Part shown: one piece after another, positions 49,291 to 61,489 of the stretch
Position numbering within the stretch: the first letter of the stretch is position 1
Layout of the letters: each line of letters begins with the position of its first letter
Assembly (NCBI GenBank): GCA_051294375.1
Contig: CM119263.1
Coordinates: forward strand, 12,961,923-13,025,922
DNA length: 64,000 nucleotides
Direction of reading: 5' to 3'
Source of the DNA: Paraspadella gotoi
Lineage: Eukaryota; Chaetognatha
Notes under the pieces: model-generated
Told to the model about the DNA's origin: nothing
Database searches by the model: none
Seen by the model: the letters and a program-made list of their open reading frames with translations, nothing else
Made by a program: the position numbers and the translations under genes

Positions 49291-50815
49291 ACGGCGGTCC
49301 AGCCAGTAGGTTATCGTCAGAAATAACATTTAATAGACAACAGTTCCTTCACAATATGTAAACAGTTAATCCCGACAGATCGCATTGGAGCGAACACTGA
49401 AGTTACTTTACATCAGAAGAGTTAAAAAAGTAAGAATTTTTAGACCTTTTTTCTCTAAGTTTTGAGTCTGAATACAAAACAAAATTATGATAACGGCTTA
49501 GTATATTTTTGGTCTAAAGGTTTTTTTACAAAAAATCTGAACATTAATAAAAATTAAAGAAATTTATTTTGAAAATTTTCTTAAATTTTGTTTATGCAAA
49601 CAATTTTATTTAAAAAAGGAGAAAAAGGAATAATTTTGAGAACTTGTAGATGCTAAGTCTTCACGATAGCGTGCAAAAAAATTAATAAAATCATTTGTGA
49701 AAAGCTTTTTGACAAAGTATAAGGTTTGCGATGTGCTGATAAACGCGAAAAGAGGAGAGAAGATAGAGTTTCGCAAAAAAAAATAGAAAAAGACAGATAG
49801 GCCAAGGTTAAAGACAGATTACAGAATAAGTTACTAAAAAAGTGAGGGATACTTGAAAGAAAGATAGTTGAGATAAAGTTAATATATATTAAGCAATTTA
49901 AGTTTGCAAACATTAATCATTTTAAATAATAAATCGTAAAAAGTAACAATAACTTACATGTAAAGAGAAGAGAGTTAGTAAAAAAATAAGAGAAGAAAGA
50001 GCTGGCCGCCGCCGCTTTCTGGACAAAGGAAAGCAGTGACAATGTGACCTAGGGGTCATTGCAATGTTTTCATGAGTCGATTTGGAGTCTTTGAGTTCCC
50101 AGACTTTTATGGACCTTCGTCACTATTAGGGTCGGGCAAAAGAAATCCTCGTTGGAAAAATGCCTTGGGGTTTACTTCATCTGACGCTGATATGTCTGCC
50201 GGCTGCCCGTCTTCTTGCCTTAGACAAGGCGGGCTTTTGGGAGTGAAGACCGCTTGCCCTTTCCTCTAACTGTAGCCGCCTTTTATGTCGTCGGTGGGAT
50301 CAGCTTGGTAAGTGTAAGGTTCCAGCGTAATAAGTATCCTATCTTTTTATGAATCACCTTAAAAGGCTGGATCACGATGGACACACGAATTCAATGGGCA
50401 GCAATAAACTCATAAAATACCAGAGCCTTAAGATAGATTGTAAAATCCTGATAAAATAATCAAATAATATTTTTAAAATTTCTAACAGTAAAATTTTTAG
50501 ATAAATGTTATTAATATAGAACGTTAAATAAACTAGTTTAATTATGTGGGGAAGTAAATGTTTACGTCTGCTACTCTCGTAATACTCTCTATAATCCTTT
50601 GGTCATTACATTTTAAGTACAAATTGTGGTTCTCATACGTAAAATATAAAAAATACATAATGTAATTATTAATAAATGAAATTATCAGATGATTAATCAT
50701 ACATGAGATTAATTAAAGTTATTATTTATTTAAATATACGAGCAAATAAATAAGTTTAATAAATAAGTAAATTAAAAAGAATTAGGTCTAATTTAAATAT
50801 AGTAACATTAATCGT
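49291..50815. other. AT-rich DNA with one coding-like patch
   Basis: 50072-50269 opens a 65-codon plus frame (MSRFGVFEFPDFYGPSSLLG...) in a locally GC-richer patch. An overlapping minus frame is also open. No splice signals; unrecognised. The rest is low-complexity AT-rich sequence. Confidence 0.3.
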
Positions 50816-50827
50816 TAAATTTAAAAG

Positions 50828-51010
50828 GGTCGGAGCTGGGAGCCGGAGCCGGGAGCTCGAAGGCTGGTCCTCCCAAATTTTTAGTGGAGCTGGAGCTGGA
50901 GTCGGAGCTGGAAAAAAATTAGGATGGAGCCGGAGTTGGAGCCTGGAGCTGAAAGAAATTTTTGTTTGGACCGGGAGCTGGTGGAGTTAGCGGAGAGATT
51001 GGAGAAAAAA
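50828..51010. repeat. Degenerate GGAGCT/GGAGCC hexamer minisatellite
   Basis: Runs of GGAGCTGGAGCC-like hexamers in three clusters separated by AAATTTTT spacers. In one plus frame these read Glu-Leu-Glu-Pro repeats. No gene context; best called a minisatellite. Confidence 0.75.
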
Positions 51011-51429
51011 TAGCCAGCTCCACAACCGCTGTCATCGACTCTATGCTTACTGTTTCATGTCGCAAATGCGTAGGATAATGAGAGTACTTCTGCTTACGTT
51101 TTGATACGCTGCATCAATATGGTGAGAATGATCGCTGTCCGACCAGATCTTCTGTTTTCGCCAAACCAGTCGCAGTGGGAGCATCTACGGCTTTCTCTAG
51201 GTTGAGGGAGAGAAAAAAAAGTAGAGATGTTGGAAAAAATGAGTCATTGGAGTGTGTTGAGTTTCAGTCGGCGGTCGGAGTCTTAAATAATAATTAAGCC
51301 GTTTTGAAAAAAAAATATCTTTCTTATTAAAATTTGTATCAGATTTCTCTCTGAACATCTGTACTCCACGCGGACGTAAAATGTTTTTTTTTTTTAATTT
51401 TTAACAAATTCAAAATGCTTTCCTAAGAT

Positions 51430-52040
51430 TTTAGAATACGCACACAATGAAAAATAACGGGCCAGTTTACTAGTTCCGTCATAAAAAATTCAACTGTTCA
51501 GACGTATATATTATATTTGCTTTTTTATTTTTGAAACATTATAGTTTCAATATGTCATGTATGCCAAAATATCATGCAAAACTCTTTTTTTGTTTTTTAT
51601 GATATGACTGAATATAAGGGTGAAAGATCCGAGTATAATTTTTTTAAAACAGTTTACCTTATTCATATTTATCTATATGAATTGTAATAGAAAAAAAATA
51701 AAAAACAATATAGTTACTAATAGTTAGTGTTATGGTCTCAAATAGATAAAAAAACCTGGCATTTAAAAAATTCGAGCCTCGGGAAGTGGGAACTAAGGTT
51801 CTACCCAATGGCCAGTCCTCCACGCCGATGGTGTCTCGATCAAACTGTAATTTTTTTTATTTAAACAGTTTGAAAGGGAAAAAGAAAAAATTAGAAAATG
51901 CAGGTTGAAAAGGGTACAGATATAATCTGGACTTAAGCTTGACATGATAACCATGAACTTTTATATATCTGTGAAATGGGGGCAGTAAAGATATCGTAGA
52001 AAAAAATTATCGTCACATGAAGTCAGGTCAATTGACCTTT
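51430..52040 (+). repeat. Unclassified dispersed repeat, copy 1
   Basis: Matches the reverse complement of 59225-59810 over most of its length. Shared strings include ACTAGTTCCG, ACATTATAGTTTCA, ATATGACTGAATATA-GGGTGAAAG, ACTAATAGTTAGTGT and CGGGAAGTGGGA. A third copy begins near 63763. No terminal repeats, coding domain or Pol III boxes found. Confidence 0.8.
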
Positions 52041-54400
52041 CTAATGGCTATTATGAGAAATCATTTTTTATTAATAATGGATGACTAAATACATAAATTG
52101 AAACATTCTTGCTATAACTTTAAAAAAAAATTATCATACACAATTAACCATATGAATGTTTGCGCTTTCGTCAAATACTGTTTACGCAGCTTATAATAAT
52201 TTTTTAACCCAACTTTATATGAGAAATAAACAAGCGTGTATGCAAGCTTTTTAGTTTGCAGTTTAAAGATAAATGGAAAAATACGAATTTTTTTTTCACA
52301 GACCAAAGAAGGTAAATGTTCCAGACTGTTTATACAATGCGAAAAACATTTTTTGTATTATCATTTTTTGAATCATTTAAAAAATAACAGTTTTGGATCA
52401 AGCTACAACATAATTTTTGCTTGTTTGTTTTACTTTAACCTTGAAAATATAAGCAGTTTTATATGGAATAAAAAAATTTTCAATAATAATACAAAATGTA
52501 TTCAGTCTTTCCTTTTTTCAAATACAAAAGAAAAAATAAAAAAAATTTCATATGTCTTGTCATTTGAAATTTTTTAAAGCACAAAACTGTTATATCTTAT
52601 TAACTCTGATTTAAACAAAAGCTGTGTAATAGAATTTTAGATTTAGAATTTAATAAAACTCTTTTTAAAAAAAGGTGTCCCACTGATTAGGGCTTTAAAT
52701 TTGATACAAGCATCCCCTGTGCTCACCTCTTTTTTTCAAAAGTTCATTTAAAAAAGAACATATTTTTCTAAAATTACGCAGTACCAATCTTTGTTAAATA
52801 AAGAATTTTGTAGAAGCAGGAGTATCCTTCACTTATTTCTATGATAACAATACTTAAATTTCAAAAATAAAACACTTGAAAGAAACTTCTTTTTGTCATT
52901 TAAGATGACATAGCACATTCAGATGTACCCCATCGTATAAGTTAAATTATTATTATTTATTTTTCCCCGCAAAAAAGCCTGAATTAAAAGTTAAAATTTT
53001 TTTCAAATTGTTGGGAAAATTTCCTCCCGAACTAGCTCATTGAGAATAATGGTTTTTGCATAGAAAATCAAAATATCAAGAAAAAAAAAAATGCAAGTCC
53101 TGCTAGAAGAAATCGAAGGGCGAGAGGCTGATTTTTTTAGATTGCAAGAAGTTTTTTTCCTCGACTCATAATCCATTATTCATCAATTTCGAAACTATTT
53201 TTTTTCCAAATACAATGTCAATCAATTTTTTTTTATTAATTTAAAATGTTTTGTAATGATGTTGTTTTTTGTTTTGAAAGAATTGAAAAAAAAGTAAAAA
53301 AATATAGTAATTATATAAAGGTTTTTTGGAAAATAGCCTTTAAAATATTGAATAATTAGACACAAGGGGAGTAAGCAGAGAAAACTTCCCATTCATAAAA
53401 AAATTGAAAAATGAATTTGTCATAACTGTTATTTAGATTAATTGACTAATTAACGAACATATGATTCATATAAATTGAATGAAATGATGGGTTAAAAAAA
53501 ATATTCCAATCTTGGTTCTCGGTTATTATTAGGTATCGTGTACAGAGTTTTGTTTTAATAATATTTATGTTTTTTTGCAATTATAAAAGCAATGGTCTTA
53601 CAAATTTTTGTAAAGCGTTCAAGCTATATTTGCTTCATCTTCTTTTATTACTATTTTTTATCTAGTTAGCTTTTTGTTGATGGTCAAGGGTTATGGTCAG
53701 ACACAGTAATGTCCCGTAGTGTATAATCGCACATATACCAAAAGTAGTCGATCAATTAATTTGGTTCAGAAAAGATTTTAACAGGGAAGCAAAATCAGCA
53801 CGAGACGTAATCGCCACGTTAATTTTTCATTGTGTCATATCAAGATTTAGTATCTCATTCATCTATATGCTTTTGAAGAGATATTAATGTGAAGATTTTT
53901 CTTCCAATTCAATTAATCAAACTCTTAACCTAGCACACTAATTATGTCAAAAATTATGGTTTTCATTCATACTCCGTCTTGATAAAAGAAGATAAAGAGA
54001 TGTTTGCTGTAAATTCAATGTAAATTAAATATTTCTTCTATTTAAATTAGTTACATTAAATTTAAAAACGAACCCTGGAAGGTGCTGCCTGTAAACGTAG
54101 ACGGCGAGCCCTCTGGCCGCCTGGAGCTCCGTGTTTGTGGGGCGGTGACGACGCAACGTGAACTGACGACGCGAAAAAATAAAGATCGCGAAAATCATTT
54201 CATACCCAACGTCGAATGAATATTTTGCCGACCCGCAGAGGAATTTGATTATTATACAAAAACGGCAAAAGGTGAGGACATTTAAATGTTTATTAAGTAC
54301 AGCACCACAGGAGTCTGCCTGAATAATAAAAATATATCAGGGCTTGATTATTTTAGATTTTTTTTAAAACGAGTTATTGATATTGCTTCTAATTAATGTG
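52041..54400. other. AT-rich desert
   Basis: More than 2 kb of AT-rich sequence with homopolymer runs. One GC-richer patch at 54065-54180 reads a clean 60-codon plus frame without an ATG (WKVLPVNVDGEPSGRLELR) ending in TGA. No splice acceptor or domain, so not called. Confidence 0.35.
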
Positions 54401-54789
54401 TTATTTCCTCTCTCTCTCATCTCTCTATCTCTCGTCTCTCTCTCTCTCTCCTCCTCTCGTCTCTCTCATCTCTCTATTTCCTGGTTAATAACTCTGCGAC
54501 GCATTTTAGTTCCTACACATAATTTCTGTTTCATCTCTCACCTATCTAGTTCTCCCTCTCTTGCTTTCCAACCACTTATCAAAAATGCAAAAGAAATAAT
54601 TTTTTAAAAAATTATCTCGAAGGTTTGAAAAGCAATGACTGCAATTAGAATTCTTATTTCTTTTTTGTTGAAAGCAGATCTTTTGATCCGTAAAAATTTA
54701 AGTTAAAGGATCACGCTCCGTTCATTTTCAATTTTTTTAACTATGTATGCTTCTAGTAGTCTTTCAAACTACAACTTGCAGGTTTGCAG

Positions 54790-55070
54790 TAACTTCTTCT
54801 TGTTTCTTGGTCGCAAATTGTTTCGATACGCTTTGTGGTCTCGAAACCTGCACCAAAGAGAGCGTCCACAGCCCCAAGCAACAATGGAGTGTGTGTCAGC
54901 AAATCCGCCTTTACCCGGCTTTTTCGTGAAATGCCTCGAGAAGAGCTCAAGAAAATGTCGGGCCGCCATTGTCCGATGTACAATCCAGAAGCAGCTGTTG
55001 ATTGGAAGGACAGTAACAAAGAGAATAGTTTTTTTTTTTCGAATAGGTTTCAAAATAAAAATAATTTCTT
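54790..55070. other. Coding-like patch open in several frames
   Basis: Three overlapping frames are open: plus 54743-55126 (127 codons), plus 54835-55074 (hydrophilic, ...SKSAFTRLFREMPREELKKM...) and minus 54753-55019. A possible acceptor (TTTGCAG) lies at 54786. Strand and frame cannot be chosen, and no domain is convincing. Confidence 0.25.
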
Positions 55071-55180
55071 TTAACAGTTTCATCCTGTATATTTTCGACA
55101 ATATATTCATATTGTGCACAGCATAGCTTCCAACCTTTGTCATCTCTTCATTTTTCAAAAAAAAAAAAAAAATTCCTCGC

Positions 55181-55205
55181 NNNNNNNNNNNNNNNNNNNN
55201 NNNNN
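55181..55205. other. Assembly gap, 25 N
   Basis: Placeholder-sized gap just before the second copy of the 45.96-kb segment. Confidence 0.95.
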
Positions 55206-55339
55206 AATAAATTTCGAGCATCTCGAGAGACTTGTTGAGATGATGAGATGCGAGAGAGAGAAGACAAGAGAGACGATGAGAGCAAGATGATGTTAAGACG
55301 AAGAAACAAATCTCTCTAGTTTTTGCTCCTCTTTTTTCC

Positions 55340-55510
55340 GCTCTTTCTCTCCCTCTATCATATACATATTATCGCGGCTCGGAGGGAACGTGCGGGAAAT
55401 TTATGTATTTCTACCCGTCATTTTTTACGGAGAAAGAAAAAATTCACTTCTTTTCCATTGTTTAAACTTCTTTTAAACTCCTTTTCTTTTTAAAGGAAAG
55501 ACATGTCACG
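55340..55510. repeat. Dispersed segment, copy 2
   Basis: Direct copy of 45955-46150 with substitutions and indels, followed by CT-rich DNA (55570-55720). Confidence 0.8.
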
Positions 55511-56289
55511 TTCGGACGGGCGTTTATTCTTCTCCCCTGTCAAACCAAATATTCCCAGGGATTTATCCACAATCAATCCTCTCTCTTTCCACTTTCGCTC
55601 TCTTTCTCCTCTTCTCGGTCTCTGGCTCTCTCGTCCTCTCTCCCTCCTCCTCCGTCTCTCTCTTCTACTCTCTCTCTCTTTCCTCATACTTCTTCTCTCC
55701 TCTCCCTCTCTTTCACAAAAATTTCCCGTCGAAATTCGCATTTCATGCTTTATTGCCAAGGCAGAAAGATTTAAGGGCATGCGGTGAGTGTTGTTTAATT
55801 CAATTATTTTTTCTCGAAGATGCCGCAGAGGTGCGATAAAAGAGATGGGGATATTACCGGTTCGAGGGTTTTGGGTCAACTTTACTGACGCGTGTGCCAA
55901 AAGCATCGTGTAGTTTCGCAACTAATGATTCACTTATGTGGCTTGTCTCGAATTATATTCTCTCCTTTCGCAAAGGCACTTCAAAATGGTACCTACTTTA
56001 AACAACCTTATATACATCAACTCTCCCTCTTTCCGATCCCTCGCTCTATTTTAAATTCTAACTGACACCTCTCTCTTAAATGTGAACTTGATCGCGACTC
56101 GATCTTCTCCATACGCCAACCCGAGATGAGAAAGACTTCCAACAGAGAGTCGAGTTGATTTCATAAATATGTCGCTTAGAGGTCGTTCTCTCCTGCTCTT
56201 TTTCTCACACTCCCACCGAGATATTTCTTCTTTTGGACGCATCTCGCTCCCTATCGACGGTATGTCCCCGTGGCCGGTCGACGCGTGAG
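55511..56289. other. CT-rich then mixed DNA, no gene
   Basis: Pyrimidine-rich 55570-55720 makes biased frames on both strands. The remainder has no supported feature. Confidence 0.4.
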
Positions 56290-56984
56290 AGGACTGGCAG
56301 CTCGCAGGGAAACTCTCGGGGCTCCACGGGAAGATATTTCGGATCCGAGTGTGCTTGAAGCCAGATGGGCGATATCTCCTCTCCCCGGAAGGTACGAACG
56401 CATGGGTGAGCTCGCATGGGGGGAAACGTTGGCGGCGCCGTGGCGGACGCCCATTTTTTTACCCGTAAATACGGCTGGCTAGCGGCCGGTCAGGGGTTGA
56501 AAGAACCAGTTTGATTTGATTAATAAAGGAACAAAATGTTTACTTCTCCTAATATTTCACATCACAGGTTATATCGTATTCGCTTTCGGTAATAGAACTC
56601 GACAACGAATAAGATATCATATTAATTATCCAATGTGCGGGTCTCGACACTTAGTTTAACTTTCTCTGTTCTCATAGATCGTATCTATATTCCATTTTTT
56701 CCAGGCTGCTCGTTCGGGAACGATTGTGAAAAACGGCCTCCTCGTCTATGGAGAATTTCCTCCATTTGCCAAGCCCTAAAGCGGACTTCGTCTCCTCGTG
56801 ACGGCTCTTCTTCGGAACTCCCCTCCTCGTTCAGCGACCACCGACAGGCGCCTCCTAAGGTTAGACATGATTAAATATTCTTTTTGAAAACCGCTCATCT
56901 GCTTTCCTTCTCTCTCCCATTAAACCTGAGGCTCAGATTCTCCAATTATGTAAGAAAAGAAAATACTACAGCTCCCTGGGATAA
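56290..56984 (+). CDS. Candidate three-exon gene fragment (3' end), unrecognised
   Basis: Exon 1 is open from about 56290 to 56391 (…LSGLHGKIFRIRVCLKPDGR…), donor AAG|GTACGA. Exon 2 is 56705-56859, with acceptor CCATTTTTTCCAG and donor AAG|GTTAGA, reading CSFGNDCEKRPPRLW then Ser-rich. Exon 3 is 56937-56984, acceptor GGCTCAG, ending in TAA. Introns are 313 and 77 bases. Phases agree: exon 1 leaves one base, exon 2 supplies two and ends on a codon boundary. Joined, it gives about 100 residues, Cys- and basic-rich, without a recognised domain. Splice strings and phase agreement are the evidence. Exon 1 lacks a clear acceptor, so the 5' end is unknown. Confidence 0.3.
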
Positions 56985-57600
56985 AAGTCCCACTTGAATC
57001 AATTCAGGCAGGTAGGCGTGGTACAAAGCACATGTGAGTGCCTTTTCCAGAATCTGTTTAAAAATTCCGACCGATAAAATGGTATTGGTTCGTTCCATGG
57101 CGCGCTCCCACTTATCGGACTGGGATATAGCTCTTTGCCCATTTCTCGTCGAACTTGGTCATTAATACCTATCAATTAAGTATAGAGCATGTTTTCCAGC
57201 ATCTGTTTACAAATGAAACTTAGTTCTACCGGGAAAGAGTAAACATAAGAGGGAGAAAAATAAAAAAACAAACAGAACCAAAGCAGATTCAAAAGAGAGC
57301 AAGGTTAAAATAGAAACGAAGGAGAGCAAGAAATTCGAATCTCAGAGGTGACGCTGACAGAAGAACGCGATGAAAAGAGGCGTTTTTGCCTCGTTCTTCT
57401 CTGCGGCGTGGACAATAGCGTTGATGACCCTTTCGCCTTTTCGTCTCGCTCCTTCTCGCCAGGCGAGAGATTCGGCTTTTAGTGTGTGCGTCACGTTGGT
57501 GATGCGTCTTGGAATTGTTGTGATGTGGCCGCTTGGCGCTTACTTGGACTCGCGGGCGTATATCTCACCAGCTCACTGTAGCGAAGTCAGCCCACTAATA
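56985..57600. other. Intergenic DNA
   Basis: A plus frame of 78 codons (57370-57606, hydrophobic in the middle) starts with ATG but is unrecognised. Confidence 0.3.
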
Positions 57601-57609
57601 GTATAGATT

Positions 57610-57860
57610 CCATAGACTTCGAACCGCTCTACTGCGCTCCTCTGGTACATCGAACACGCTCTATCCGGCACTAGTCTCTCCCGAACCGCGGCCCAGTTGA
57701 CGCGGCCTCTTCTCCTGTGCCACGCCGCTCCTCCGCTCGCGCCCGGCGCCGCTCCGCGCACACTCGGAATTGAGACAAGAGCGATTTGGCGGCCGCGCTG
57801 CTGCCTCACCGACGGCGTTCTCACCTCTCTCCTCGTCTCGCGTCTTCTCTCGTCTGCTCT
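57610..57860. other. GC-rich island upstream of a CT/GA array
   Basis: CpG-rich block with GCGCCGCTCC- and GGCGGCCGC-like strings. Possible promoter island. Confidence 0.35.
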
Positions 57861-57927
57861 TCTCTCTCCTTTTCTCTCTCTCGCTCAGTCGGTTCCTCTC
57901 TCTCCTCCTCTCTCTCTCTCTCTCTTC

Positions 57928-57961
<34 letters not shown>

Positions 57962-57965
57962 TGAG
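57860..57965. repeat. CT array flipping to GA at CTTCAG
   Basis: CT-rich (57860-57925) turns abruptly into GA (57929-57965), which can fold into a hairpin. The same kind of flip is seen at 43915 and, reversed, at 48533. Confidence 0.9.
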
Positions 57966-58955
57966 AGCGTAGAGAGACCCCAATCGTTGAACCCCGCGGG
58001 GAAAGAAAGTGCATTTTTCATACCCATGAAGGCCTTTTGTTTCGAGATTCATGAACTAAGCGACCTCTGGCCATTGCCCGCGTCCACCGCCATCCCTCCT
58101 TCGTATTTCTCTGTCAAGGACCCATATTTTGTGGTCAGGGCGCCATAAAGATAACAACACCCAACAAAAAATACCCCCTGTGTTTCCGAGGTCAATTCAT
58201 GCGCGGGGAAAATCAATGGTTGTCGACCCTCCACTAATGCTGGCGCCATCTTGCGTCATTTGAGAAGGCGTATTGCGTCATAGATGATTGATCGTTTCTC
58301 GGCAGTCACGTTATTGTTGGCATCATTCTGTAGAACTTTCAATTTAAACTAAAACTTCTGCTCGATCTATTATATGTGTTTTATTCGTTTACAACAATTA
58401 GTTGAAACAGTACATTCAAAAGGGCATTTCTTGCGCCGACTTGAAAAAACTGACGGTCAGCAGTCACGGTAGGGCTAAGAGGCTTAACATTCACCTCAAC
58501 TTCTTTCTTTTTTCTACGATAATATAACAAAGTCTTGGGCAAGTTAGCGTATTTATTGATGAATGGATATTGGATGATTTTATATTGCATCGATTTCATA
58601 AAAATCAATGGCGATAATTGAATATTGAAAAAGTCAGAGAAAAGTCGCTGCAATAACAACACGCCTGAACAGAGGTAGAAATTAGATTTATAAAAGAAAC
58701 GTTATTTGATTTATGATTCAATCAAATTTAAAAATTTAATTTTTTTAATTTCTCACTTCTCATACAATCAAACATCGAATTTTTTGCATTGGCAAAAGTA
58801 TCGTTAAGAACTATGTATTCGTAACCAAACCACAGTCGTTTAAAATCTTTTTAAAAAGGATTCAATAAAAGAAATTCACAAGTTGTAGCTAAGAATCGTC
58901 TTTTGATTTTCTCGAACTTTAAAGCTTTTGTTCAGTGGCTTGAGGTGGCGCCACG
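57945..58955. repeat. 1-kb segment, copy 1 (copy 2 at 61490-62810)
   Basis: Shared order: AATCGTTGAACCCC, ATGAAGGCC, CTCTGGCCATTGCCCGCGT, TGTGTTTCCGAGGTCAATTC, TCCACTAATGCTGG, CTTGGGCAAGTTAGCGTA, AAAAGAAACGTTATTTGA. Copy 1 looks cleaner and ends at a CTCF-like GAGGTGGCGCCA and a 25-N gap. Confidence 0.9.
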
Positions 58956-58958
58956 GTC

Positions 58959-58983
58959 NNNNNNNNNNNNNNNNNNNNNNNNN
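58959..58983. other. Assembly gap, 25 N
   Basis: Placeholder-sized gap at the end of copy 1 of the 1-kb segment. Confidence 0.95.
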
Positions 58984-59224
58984 CAAACTAAAAAGCTTGA
59001 CACCACTGCTTTGGCTTTATGTCGATATTAAAGTTGGGTAGGAAGGAAATTTATATAGTGGTAACAGTAAATTTGAACAAAGGCAAACATCATTGGTTAT
59101 AATTTGTATGATAATTTTTTTTTTGTGAAAGTATAGCAAGGAATATTAATTTTATATTATATTCAATGCCATTTTAATAGGACAAAAAACATATTTCTCC
59201 AAGTAATATGTCCACTATGAAAGG

Positions 59225-59810
59225 GTTCATTGAGTGAACTTAATGAGGAAATTTTTTTTTAGAATCTTCTGACTGCCCCCCATTTCACAAGATATTAGAA
59301 AGTCATGGTTATGCATGTCAATAAGTCCAGAGATTATCTGTACCCTTTCTGCAACCCTGAATTCAAAATTTTCTTTTTTCCCTTTCAAGATTGTAACTAT
59401 AAATAAAGAAAATTGTCTTTGCGAGGAACAATCGGCGTGGGAGGATGCCATTGGGTTAGGAACCTTAGTATCCCACTTCCCGATCGCAGACATTTTTCTA
59501 AAATGAGGTTTTTTTTTATCTATTTGAACATAGACACTAACTATTAGTACTATTTTATTATTTTTATTTTTTCTATACAATTCTATAAAGTAAGATATGA
59601 ATAAGTACTTTTTAAAAAAATTTATCATGCTTTCACCCTATATTCAGTCATATCAAAAAAACATAAAAAAGAGTTTTGATTGTATTTTGGATAATCAGCA
59701 TATGAAACTATAATGTTTTGCAAAAAAATAAAAAGAAATATAATATTATCTGAACAGTCGAATTTTTTTGAGCACGGAACTAGTAACGTTTACGCGCCAT
59801 TTTTCATTGT
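59225..59810 (-). repeat. Unclassified dispersed repeat, copy 2 (inverted)
   Basis: Reverse complement of 51430-52040. Its outer end abuts the 59.8-60.9 kb palindrome. Confidence 0.8.
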
Positions 59811-60945
59811 GGTCATATCGCTTCTTTAAAGAATATTAAGAATACACATGGAATGAAATATATTCTTACATAGACATACATGTATTCTAGAAGCAAGACA
59901 ATATTTCGAAATTCCGATAAAAAAAGAGGGCTAAAACCTAAAAGAAAAAATGCTGAGGACAAAATAGTTTAAAAATGAGGTCGCGAGCGAACAGAAGTCG
60001 AAGTTTTCGTGAAACCTGCCAAAGAAAAAAAAGATGGAAAAAAAAAGAAGAAAAGTGCAATACGAAAGAGAATAGGAGAGAAAAGAGAAAATGCCGGGCT
60101 GCGACGTGCCTCTTCCCTCCTTAAGCGCGAGGTAAATGGATGAAATCCGTGTGTTCAGTCGCCGGGTTAGTGTGTGTGTCTGTCTGGCTGTCTATCTGTC
60201 TGAGGTCAGTTTCTCTGTCTCTCTGGTCTCGTCTCCGTCTCTCTCTCTCGTGTCTGCTCTCCTCTCGCTCTCTTTCTCTCTCGTCTCTCTCTCTATCTCC
60301 TTTCTCTTGGTTTTCTGCTCGGTCTGCCTTGTGTCTCTCTCTCTCTCTCTCTTCTGCTCTCCTCTCCTCTTACTCTCTTCGTCTCTCTCTCTTCTCTCTC
60401 TCTCTTCTCTCTGCTGCTCTCGTCTCTCTCTCTCTCGTCGATTCTCTCTCTCTCCTCATCTATCTCGTCTCTCTCTCCCTGTCTCTTACAAACCAAATGC
60501 AAATTGAAACGAAATGCCTTTGCAACACGTTAGAACCACGTTCATAAACTTAGGTAGCAGACCGTGGAGAGAGAAACTGAGTCAGACAGATAGACAGACA
60601 GACAGACAAAAAATAAGCGAATGACAAAACGGATTTCATTCCTTTACCTCGGGTTAAGGGAGGAAGAGGAGGCTGAGGGCATTTTCTCTTTTCTTTGGTA
60701 TTTTGCACTTTTTCTTTTTTTTTTTCTTTGGCAGGTTATCACGAAAACTTCAGACTCTGTTCGCTCGCGACCTCATTTTTTAAACTTTTGTCCTCACCAT
60801 TTTTTCTTCTTAGGTTTTAGCCCTTTTTCGTCGGATTTGAAATTGTCTTGTTCTACATATGTATGTAATATGTAAGAATATATTTCATTCATGTGTATTT
60901 TAAATTCTTTAGAAAGCGATATGGTCAAGAAGAATCTCTTCTCTC
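59800..60945. repeat. Palindrome of about 1.1 kb with CT-rich centre
   Basis: Left arm 59800-60235 and right arm 60560-60945 are reverse complements with indels. Paired strings include GAATATATTTCATTC, GTTCGCTCGCGACCTCATTTT, CTTTGGCAGGTT and ATGAAATCCG. The centre (60236-60555) is CT-rich on one strand only. Part of the right arm recurs at 63270-63510. Confidence 0.88.
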
Positions 60946-61124
60946 TACTAGTAGTACTATTAGAGTGAAGATATTTTCCCAGAGCCAAGCAATGCTTTAT
61001 CCGCCGATCCGAACAAAAACAAGCAGTTATTTCGTAATTAGACGGGCGGGTTCGCCCGCACCAATTGGCAACTTTCTTCTTTCCTCTTTTATTTTCTCTC
61101 ATCGAAAGAACTCGCCTTTCAGTT

Positions 61125-61170
61125 TTTTTTTTTTTTTTTTTTTTTTGCTTCTCTCTCTCTCTTTCTGCTT
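61125..61170. repeat. Poly-T run then CT array
   Basis: More than 25 T residues followed by CT. Confidence 0.93.
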
Positions 61171-61189
61171 CTCTGCCTTCTCTCTACTG

Positions 61190-61384
61190 GCCTGAGAGAG
61201 ACACCTTTAAGAAAGGCCTCTGGAGATAGGGATTAAGGGCAAGAAAATCTGAAAAATGGGGAAAGATTTGCAGTCATATTTCTACTTCTCGTTTCGTGTC
61301 CAGTTTTTCTCAGGTATATTCGTACGTGCAACAGTAAAGATTAGATTGCTTGTTTATTACATGATTGGAAGTATGAGAGAAAAG

Positions 61385-61385
<1 letters not shown>
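61190..61385 (+). repeat. Third copy of the 48.3-kb palindrome arm
   Basis: Same strings (GGCCTCTGGAGATAGG, TCTACTTCTCGTTTCGTGTC) as 48315-48500, then a GA array (61380-61510) leading into copy 2 of the 1-kb segment. Confidence 0.85.
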
Positions 61386-61438
<53 letters not shown>

Positions 61439-61489
61439 AAGAGAGGAGATATATGAGAAAACGAGAGAGAGAGAGAGAGAGGAGAGAGA

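Noticed and set aside
54753-55019. GAGFETT on the minus strand, like the oxygen-binding I-helix motif of cytochrome P450
   Set aside because: Only seven residues fit. No heme-binding Cys loop, EXXR or other P450 motif lies nearby, and two competing plus frames are open.
56290-56859. VCLK followed by GCSFG across the exon 1/exon 2 junction, recalling the N-terminal MNNL domain of Notch ligands
   Set aside because: Residues on both sides do not follow the domain, and no DSL or EGF-like cysteine pattern follows. Treated as coincidence.
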